Assembly: GCA_003151235.1 (NCBI GenBank)
Contig: PLWZ01000066.1
Span: 1 to 64,000, forward strand
Length of the DNA: 64,000 bases
Source of the DNA: Acidimicrobiaceae bacterium
Lineage (GTDB): Bacteria; Actinomycetota; Acidimicrobiia; Acidimicrobiales; RAAP-2
Direction: 5' to 3'
The notes below the pieces were generated by a model, which had not been told where the DNA came from, did no database searches, and saw only the letters and a list, made by a program, of their open reading frames with translations. Of the stretch, positions 58,651 through 64,000 are shown in pieces (positions within the stretch are counted from its first letter, which is position 1; each line of letters starts with the position of its first letter). A program made the translations under genes and the position numbers.

Positions 58651-59771
58651 TATTGGATGGTCTTGATCTGCTTCAGTGAAGCGGCCACGATCGATGCCGG
58701 CAAGGGCTGGAAGTTGACCTGGGTCAGATACGACGAGGCGTTCCCATCCTTGGCGTTGACGATCCACTCAAGCAGCGAGCGAATGTCCTTGGCGGTTGAG
58801 GAGCTCGACTGGTTCGAGTTCACGATCGCGTATTCGTAGTTGACGATCGGGTAGCCACCCTTGACCTTGCCGTCAATCATCGAGATGGCGCCGTTGGCGG
58901 GCGTCTTCTTCGTGAACCCGGCCGCTTCGACGGCGATGGTGGTCGGCGTCGGCAGCACTGTTTGGCCCTTGCCGTTTACCAAGGCGGCGTAGCCGAGCCC
59001 TGCCTGCAGCGCCTGGGTCAGATAGCTGATGCCCACATAGGCGATGCAGCCAACGGTCGCCTTGCACCCGGCCAACATGCCCGAGTTGCCGTTTTCACCC
59101 AGCGCACCGGGGGCATTGGGCCACGAGATGGTCGTGTTGAACCCGAGTGTCTTGCCCCACCCGTTGGGGTCGGCGTCCGACAGGTAGGAGGACCACAGGA
59201 AGGTGTCTCCACTGCCGTCCGAACGGTGCAGCGTCACGATCGGGATATTCGGCAACGTCACCGATGGGTTGAGGGCCGTAATCGCCGGGTCGTTCCAGGT
59301 TGTGATCTTGCCCTGGTAGATCTGGGACAGCACCTTGCCCGACAACACGAGGTGCGCGGTCACGCCCGGGATGTTGTAGGCGGCTAGCTGAGCCGAGATC
59401 GCTAATGGGATGTTAAGTAAGGTCGGTGTAGTCGTCAGAGAGCTCGGGGCAAGGTACGCGTCCGAAGCACCGACGTCCACTGTGCCGTTCGCAGCGTCGG
59501 CGAGACCGGTGCCAGAACCGGTGGAAGCCGTCGAGACCGTCACCGACGTGTACTTGTTGCTGTAGCCGCCAGCCCACAGGTTGAACAGCGGGTACAGGAG
59601 CGAGCTACCCGTTTCGGTTACCGTGCCGGCCGACGGGGTTTCCACCGCCGGCTTCGCCTTGTGCTTGGCAGCGCCGGCGGCGTTCGCCCCGACGAGCGAT
59701 CCAGCCAAGCCGACCGCCACGACGGCAGTTGCGGCGACAAATAGGCGCGCAAGGCGCGTTGAACGAATCAA
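58650..59771 (-). CDS. pstS: Phosphate-binding protein PstS
   Basis: A 373-residue exported binding protein. The signal peptide is MIRSTRLARLFVAATAVVAVG... ending near AGAA. The phosphate site is formed by TETGSSLLYPLF, STASTGSGTGLADA, DVGASDAYL and TLHRSDGSGDTFLWSSYL; GENGNSGMLAGCKATVGCIAYVGISY closes the domain. No lipobox Cys is seen, so it is probably soluble or loosely attached. AAAGGAGG seven bases before ATG is the strongest ribosome site in the operon. Confidence 0.96.
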   Translation of the reverse strand: MIRSTRLARLFVAATAVVAVGLAGSLVGANAAGAAKHKAKPAVETPSAGTVTETGSSLLYPLFNLWAGGYSNKYTSVTVSTASTGSGTGLADAANGTVDVGASDAYLAPSSLTTTPTLLNIPLAISAQLAAYNIPGVTAHLVLSGKVLSQIYQGKITTWNDPAITALNPSVTLPNIPIVTLHRSDGSGDTFLWSSYLSDADPNGWGKTLGFNTTISWPNAPGALGENGNSGMLAGCKATVGCIAYVGISYLTQALQAGLGYAALVNGKGQTVLPTPTTIAVEAAGFTKKTPANGAISMIDGKVKGGYPIVNYEYAIVNSNQSSSSTAKDIRSLLEWIVNAKDGNASSYLTQVNFQPLPASIVAASLKQIKTIQ

Positions 59772-59881
59772 AGGTCCTCCTTTGGAGTTTGTTGCGTTGG
59801 TTTGGGTAGGTGTTTAGAAGGCGGTACTGCGATCCATGGTTCCTCGGGGTAGGCGACGTCCATGGTCGAGGTTCCTCGACG

Positions 59882-60748
59882 TCATCCCATCCGCCCGGTG
59901 ACGTATCGCTCGGTGCGAGCTTCCTTCGGTCGCTCGAAGAGTTCCTCGGTGGGACCGTGCTCGACGAGCTGGCCCTCGTAAAGGAACATCGTGTTGTCTG
60001 ACGCCCGGCGGGCCTGGCCGAGGTTGTGAGTGACGATGATGAGCGTCAGCGCGGGGGTCAGCTGGCGGAGAAGCCCCTCGACCAGTTCCGTCGAGATCGG
60101 GTCCAGCGCCGAGGTGGGCTCGTCGAGCAGGAGCACCTCGGGACCGACGGCGAGGGCACGGGCAAGGCAGAGCAATTGCTGCTGACCCCCCGAAAGTCGG
60201 AACGGCGAGTCCTTGAGGCGGTCCTTGACGGCGTCCCACAGACCAACCTGGCGGAGACGCTCTTCTGCGACCACGTCGAGCTGCTTGCCCTTGGCGATCT
60301 GGTGGGCCTTTACGCCTGCCACCACGTTGTCCCGGATCGACATCGGGAACGGGTTGGGGCGCTGGAAGAGCATGCCGACGCGGCGGCGGAGGGAAAGCAG
60401 GTCCTGGCGGGGTGCCCAGATGCTCTCGCCCTCCAAGGTGACGTCGCCCTCGTGGCGGAAACCGCTGACCTTGTCGTTCATCCGGTTGATCGTGCGGAGG
60501 AACGTCGACTTGCCGCACCCCGTCGGGCCGATCAGGGCCGTGATGGTGCCTCGGCGGAACGCGATGTGGATGTCCGACAGGATGCGCTTGTTCCCGAAGG
60601 AAAGCGTCAGGCCCTGCGAGTTGACCACGTCGGCGGGCCGGGACCGGTCGGGGTCGAGAGCCTCAAGGATGGGGTCGATCTCAGGCTTCGATGGCGTGGT
60701 GCTCACCACGGTCGGCCGGACAGGTCTGGGCTGCTCCCCGAGGGTCAT
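59882..60748 (-). CDS. pstB: Phosphate ABC transporter ATPase PstB
   Basis: A 288-residue ATPase: Walker A LIGPTGCGKSTFLRTINRMND, VGMLFQRPNPFPMSIRDNVVAG (PstB hallmark), signature RLSGGQQQLLCLARAL, Walker B LLLDEPTSALDPISTELVE, switch His in VTHNLGQARRASD. The first 38 residues are an extra polar extension. It is first in the operon rather than last as in the common pstSCAB order; 110 bases with a GTCGAGG-type palindrome (59865-59880) separate it from pstS. No ribosome site is obvious. Confidence 0.95.
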   Translation of the reverse strand: MTLGEQPRPVRPTVVSTTPSKPEIDPILEALDPDRSRPADVVNSQGLTLSFGNKRILSDIHIAFRRGTITALIGPTGCGKSTFLRTINRMNDKVSGFRHEGDVTLEGESIWAPRQDLLSLRRRVGMLFQRPNPFPMSIRDNVVAGVKAHQIAKGKQLDVVAEERLRQVGLWDAVKDRLKDSPFRLSGGQQQLLCLARALAVGPEVLLLDEPTSALDPISTELVEGLLRQLTPALTLIIVTHNLGQARRASDNTMFLYEGQLVEHGPTEELFERPKEARTERYVTGRMG

Positions 60749-60774
60749 TGCTGAGGACGGTAGTGACGGGAGAT

Positions 60775-60822
60775 GAACGTTCCGCGAACCGAAAGGAACA
60801 CGAAATCAAAATGTCGGAGAAC
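60775..60822 (-). promoter_or_regulatory. PHO-box-like GTTC direct repeats before pstB
   Basis: On the minus strand GTTC occurs at 60822, 60799, 60789 and 60778 (first base), spaced 23, 10 and 11 bases, so all on one face of the helix. GTTCA/GTTCG repeats at 11-base spacing are the binding pattern of PhoP and RegX3 in actinobacteria. They are 27-75 bases upstream of pstB. Confidence 0.65.
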
Positions 60823-60881
60823 CTTCTTCGTTCCGCAGCGACACCGAAACCCCCTGTTCGGGCGCCTGCGCCTGCCTGGGC

Positions 60882-61742
60882 CTAGCCGGCGAGGGCGATC
60901 GGTGCGGCCTCGGTGAGGGCGGCGATGTGCTGGTCGACGGTGGCATAGCCCTGCCGCATGGTGTTGAGGGACACGTACTGGGCGCCGAGCGCCTTCCACC
61001 CCGCCACGTCCCGCTCGAGTGGCTGCCCCCGATCGGCGGTGACCGTGACCCGGCCCTCGAAGGGCAGGGACCGTCGTCCGGCCTTGGCGGCACTCTCCTC
61101 CACGATGGCGATCGCCTGCTCGAGGTCCGGACCGAGCGGTACCAGGGGGAACCAGCCGTCGGCGATCCGGCCGATCCGCCGGAGTGCGGATGGAGCGAAG
61201 CCCCCGAACCAGATCGGGATGGGTCGCTGGACGGGCATCGGGGCCAGCCCGGCGCCATGAACCTGCTCGTACTCGCCCTCGAAGGTGACGCTCTCGTCGG
61301 TCCAGAGCTTCCGGAGCAGGGTGACCTGCTCCACGACCCGTTTCGCGCGGTCGGAGAACTCCTTGCCGAGCGCCTGGTACTCCAGCCGGTTCCAGCCGAG
61401 TCCGACCCCGAGCCGGAGCCGGCCGCCGGTGAGCACGTCGACCTCCGCGGCCTGCTTGGCCAACAGGGCCGTCTGGCGCTGCGGCGCGATGACGATCCCG
61501 CTCACGAGCTCGAGGTCGCTGAAGGCGGCCAGGTAACCGAACAGCACCATCGGCTCGTGGAACGTGTCGTCGATGTCGTAGGGGCCGTTCCAACCCGCAT
61601 GGACCTTGGGGTCGGCGCCGAGCACGTGGTCGTAGGCCAACAGGTGCCGGTACCCGAGCCCGCTGACCGCGTCGGCATACGCGCGGATGGCGCCGGGGTC
61701 TGCGCCGATCTCCGTCTGCGGGAAGACCACTCCAACTTGCAC
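60882..61742 (-). CDS. Luciferase-like (LLM) F420-type oxidoreductase
   Basis: A 286-residue TIM-barrel protein: MQVGVVFPQTEIGADPGAIRAYADAVSGLGYRHLLAYDHVLG, VSGIVIAPQRQTALLAKQAAEVDVLTGGRLRLGVGLGWNRLEYQALG, RPIPIWFGGFAPSALRRIGRIADGWFPL. Typical of TIGR03619-like actinobacterial F420 enzymes; substrate unknown. It ends 133 bases before pstB on the same strand; the PHO-box-like repeats in the gap suggest pstB has its own promoter. Confidence 0.9.
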   Translation of the reverse strand: MQVGVVFPQTEIGADPGAIRAYADAVSGLGYRHLLAYDHVLGADPKVHAGWNGPYDIDDTFHEPMVLFGYLAAFSDLELVSGIVIAPQRQTALLAKQAAEVDVLTGGRLRLGVGLGWNRLEYQALGKEFSDRAKRVVEQVTLLRKLWTDESVTFEGEYEQVHGAGLAPMPVQRPIPIWFGGFAPSALRRIGRIADGWFPLVPLGPDLEQAIAIVEESAAKAGRRSLPFEGRVTVTADRGQPLERDVAGWKALGAQYVSLNTMRQGYATVDQHIAALTEAAPIALAG

Positions 61743-61788
61743 GCCCCACTCCTACCAGGTTCGACCCGTTGTCACAGCCCCGGGCCGG

Positions 61789-62991
61789 TCAGCGCATCTG
61801 GGAACCGGCTCTCGTTCCGGGCACCACCTTGGGTTTCGGCACCGGGAGGGCCACTGGGAGCGTGATACCGACGAGGTCGTTGCCCCCGCCGGCGAAACAA
61901 CGGTTGACGGCCGGGCAGGCCACCGAGTCGAGCCCGACCGGCACGTAACGGAGCGTGGCGGCCCGCCAGCTGGCCCCGCCGTTCGTGGATGCCTCGATGC
62001 TCCCGGTTGGGATGGGGTTGGTCGTGCCCACCCAGTCGACACCGACCACAACGCAGACCCGGGTGCTCGGGCACGATGCCGAGAAGGCGTCGTCGTGGGG
62101 CATCGAGCCCCCGACCAACTGCCACGTCGCCCCGTCGTCGGTGCTGCTCAACAACTGGCCCGACCCCGGCACGGCCCCGGTGGTCGTGGTCGACGACGTG
62201 CCGGCGGCCAGGCACGTCAAGCCCGAACATGTTACGGAGCGCAGGACCCCGACCCCCGGTGGCAGCGTCGCGGCGTTCCAGGTGGCGCCGCCGTCAGATG
62301 TCCCTGCGATCAGGCCGCTGCCCCGACCGGGCCCGGTCAGGGTGTAGCCGGCCACCAGACAGAAGAGCGGGGACGGGCAGTTGATCGCGCCCGGTGCGGA
62401 CAGACCGGCCGGCAGGGTGCCGGCGCGCACCCAGATCGCGCCGTTGTCGGTGCTGATCGAGGCCCAGTACGACATGCCGTCGGTGGCCAGCACCATGCAA
62501 CGCCGCTTGCTCGAGCACTCGACGGCCGTGACGGCGGCGGCGCCGGCCGGATCGGGATCGAGGGCCCAGGTTGCCCCGCCGTCGGCCGTCGAGACCACGC
62601 CACCGGCCGCTCCGGCCAACCCGACGGCCATGCAGCGGTGCCGGTCCGAGCACGAGACGGAGGCGAGGACGGTCACGCTGGTCGGTACGACCTGTGCCTT
62701 CCAGGTCTTCCCGCCGTCAGTGGTCGCGTCTATGGCCGCGGTCGACCCGGTTCCGGACCCGACCGCCCAGCAGAACTCGTCGCTGACGCAGGTCACGGCC
62801 GCGGCGCTGTTCATCGACGTGGGGGCAGGCTGCCCGGTCGCGACGACCGGGGGAGGGGTGTGTCGTTTGGGCTTGGTCGATGCCGAAGCCGCCTGTGCCG
62901 AGGTGGCGAGGGCGATGGCCAGAACTGCCGAGATTGCGGGGAGGGCCAGGCGTCCCCGGCGGACTCGAGGCCGGGGTACCCCGCTCTCCAT
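61789..62991 (-). CDS. Exported beta-propeller protein (BNR/YCF48-like repeats)
   Basis: A protein of about 400 residues with a signal peptide (LALPAISAVLAIALATSAQA) followed by seven or so repeats of about 45 residues, each with the kernel T-x-DGG-x-TW (DATTDGGKTWKA, VSTADGGATWAL, AGTSDGGATWNA, LSSTDDGATWQL, EASTNGGASWRA) and a paired-Cys strand (VTCVSDEFCWAVG, VSCSDRHRCMAVG). A secreted six- or seven-bladed propeller, possibly disulfide-stitched, of unknown ligand. ATG at 62991 follows GGAGGGGAAAG; the open frame to 63060 lacks such a site. Confidence 0.82.
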   Translation of the reverse strand: MESGVPRPRVRRGRLALPAISAVLAIALATSAQAASASTKPKRHTPPPVVATGQPAPTSMNSAAAVTCVSDEFCWAVGSGTGSTAAIDATTDGGKTWKAQVVPTSVTVLASVSCSDRHRCMAVGLAGAAGGVVSTADGGATWALDPDPAGAAAVTAVECSSKRRCMVLATDGMSYWASISTDNGAIWVRAGTLPAGLSAPGAINCPSPLFCLVAGYTLTGPGRGSGLIAGTSDGGATWNAATLPPGVGVLRSVTCSGLTCLAAGTSSTTTTGAVPGSGQLLSSTDDGATWQLVGGSMPHDDAFSASCPSTRVCVVVGVDWVGTTNPIPTGSIEASTNGGASWRAATLRYVPVGLDSVACPAVNRCFAGGGNDLVGITLPVALPVPKPKVVPGTRAGSQMR

Positions 62992-63109
62992 CTTTCCCCT
63001 CCACGGATCCACGGATCTCCACCGTGGCCAGGGTGACTTTACTTTACGAATTCGTTGCATTTAGCCCGGGTGCCGGTGGTCGGCGAGCGTCGGTTACCCT
63101 CGTCGCGCA

Positions 63110-64000
63110 GTGAACTGGGTCGACCTGGTGCTTTTGGTCGCGGTTGTCGCCGCGGCGGTGCACGGGCTCCGGCTCGGGGCTCTGGTGCAGGTGCTGACCT
63201 TCGGGGGCTTCTGGCTCGGGTTCACGCTGGGCGCCCTCCTCTCTATTGCGCTCGTCTCCACCCTCCGGCCGGGACCGGTCAAGTCGATCGTCACGCTCCT
63301 GGTGGTGCTCACGGGCGCCACGCTGCTCGGGGTGGGCGGACGTATCGTCGGTGGCTGGAGCAACGTCGTTCTGCGCCGGCACCACCTGGGTGGTGTCGAT
63401 GCCGGTCTCGGTGTGGCGGTGGCCGTGGTGGCGGTGCTGCTGTCCGCCTGGGTGCTCGGGAGCGTGCTCTCCCAGTCGCGCTACACGTGGCTCGGCTCGG
63501 CCATCTCGGGCTCCGACGTTCTGCGGACCGTCGACCACGTGCTGCCGCCCGTTCCCTCCGTGTTCTCGCACGTGCAGGCGTTCTTGAGCGCCGAGGGTGT
63601 GCCCCCGGTCTTCGCGCAGATCCCACCACAGCTGGCCGGGCCGGTTCCGACGCCGACGGGCGATGAGGCCCAGTCGATCGCCTCGAGCGCGCAGGCGTCG
63701 ACGGTGAAGGTGCTCGGCGGGGCGTGCGGCGTGACCCAGGAGGGCACGGCGTTCGTGGTGAAGCCGGGCGTCGTCGCGACGAACGCCCACGTCATCGCGG
63801 GCGAGACCAGCCCCCAGGTCGATGTTGGGGGCACGCTGTACGCCGCCACGCCCGTCTTCTTCGACCCCCAGTTGGACCTGGCCCTGCTGCGGACCGCCGC
63901 CCCGATGGGCAAGCCCCTCGACATCGACCCGAGCTTTGTCGGGCGGGGAACCGAGGGTGCCATCATCGGCTATCCCGAAGACGGCCCGTTGACCGTGGTG
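63110..64000 (+). CDS. MarP-like membrane serine protease (CvpA + trypsin fold), cut by window edge
   Basis: 297 codons from a GTG to the window end without a stop. Four hydrophobic helices of the CvpA/colicin-V domain fill residues 1-125 (VDLVLLVAVVAAAVHGLRLGALVQVLTFGGFW at the start). Then a linker, and a chymotrypsin-like domain: catalytic His in VATNAHVIAGE and Asp in FDPQLDLALLR. The serine would lie beyond 64000. Mycobacterial MarP, with the same plan, resists acid and oxidative stress and processes peptidoglycan hydrolases. The following GYPEDGPL motif also matches. Confidence 0.88.
   Translation, partial: MNWVDLVLLVAVVAAAVHGLRLGALVQVLTFGGFWLGFTLGALLSIALVSTLRPGPVKSIVTLLVVLTGATLLGVGGRIVGGWSNVVLRRHHLGGVDAGLGVAVAVVAVLLSAWVLGSVLSQSRYTWLGSAISGSDVLRTVDHVLPPVPSVFSHVQAFLSAEGVPPVFAQIPPQLAGPVPTPTGDEAQSIASSAQASTVKVLGGACGVTQEGTAFVVKPGVVATNAHVIAGETSPQVDVGGTLYAATPVFFDPQLDLALLRTAAPMGKPLDIDPSFVGRGTEGAIIGYPEDGPLTVV

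Noticed and set aside
59865-59880. GTCGAGG-TT-CCTCGAC palindrome after pstB as a terminator
   Set aside because: The two-base centre cannot loop well, and pstS needs transcription from the pstB promoter; treated only as an intercistronic feature.

Overview
The window is high-GC DNA from an actinobacterium, most likely of the class Acidimicrobiia. This is inferred from gene content only: a mycothiol-dependent maleylpyruvate-isomerase-like enzyme, luciferase-like F420-type oxidoreductases, a BldD-like regulator, a SenX3/RegX3-type two-component pair, a MarP-like CvpA-protease and a fused PcaDC (PcaL) protein. GTG starts and ATGA stop/start overlaps are common.

Positions 1-7,700 are a worn accessory stretch. 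It holds the N-terminal part of a TnpB-type transposase running off the left edge and a TetR remnant with a frameshift. There is also a DUF1059-like remnant, a zinc alcohol dehydrogenase broken exactly at a perfect inverted repeat, and three copies (two intact, one remnant) of a 91-residue barrel-like protein. Three TetR-type loci, counting the remnant, an ABM monooxygenase and a mycothiol-type enzyme are mixed in.

From 7,850 to 15,900 the content is core: tRNA-Glu, ctaA and ctaB (heme A synthesis) facing apart, a TlpA-type thioredoxin, an ABC-2 exporter, serS, and the regX3/senX3-like pair. At 16,150-22,130 lies a compact five-gene type IV secretion/conjugation-like operon (small membrane protein, TrbL/VirB6-like channel, SCO6880-like protein, VirB4-like ATPase, VirD4-like coupling ATPase) with no relaxase beside it. 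A cytochrome P450 and a polyphosphate-glucokinase-like kinase follow.

Positions 24,300-38,350 form an aromatic catabolic island. A plus-strand operon (branched-chain-type ABC importer plus benzaldehyde-type dehydrogenase) converges on a minus-strand operon for two CoA-transferase subunits, pcaHG, pcaB, pcaL, an IclR regulator and pobA. Together they read as uptake of an aromatic compound, oxidation of an aromatic aldehyde, hydroxylation of 4-hydroxybenzoate to protocatechuate, ortho cleavage and CoA activation; the final thiolase (pcaF) is not in the window. The promoter regions of both operons carry the same GTTCG-N5-CGAAC operator, so the embedded IclR protein probably controls both.

Positions 38,500-54,300 are mixed: tRNA-Arg, a Phd/RelE-type toxin-antitoxin pair with a 26-bp palindrome over its start codon, a DUF929 protein, SRPBCC and DinB proteins, an orphan solute-binding protein, a membrane DUF1707-cyclase, a sulfatase, an alkylsulfatase-like metallo-hydrolase, a YcaQ-like DNA glycosylase, a nitronate monooxygenase, a thiamine-diphosphate enzyme and a peroxiredoxin. 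At 54,270-56,540 a BldD-like regulator lies beside two exported surface-type proteins, each interrupted by a single frameshift. A phosphate operon in the order pstB-pstS-pstC-pstA (60,750-56,650) follows, with a PHO-box-like GTTC repeat upstream and a strong hairpin at the start of pstC. The window ends with an F420-type oxidoreductase, an exported beta-propeller protein and the start of a MarP-like serine protease.
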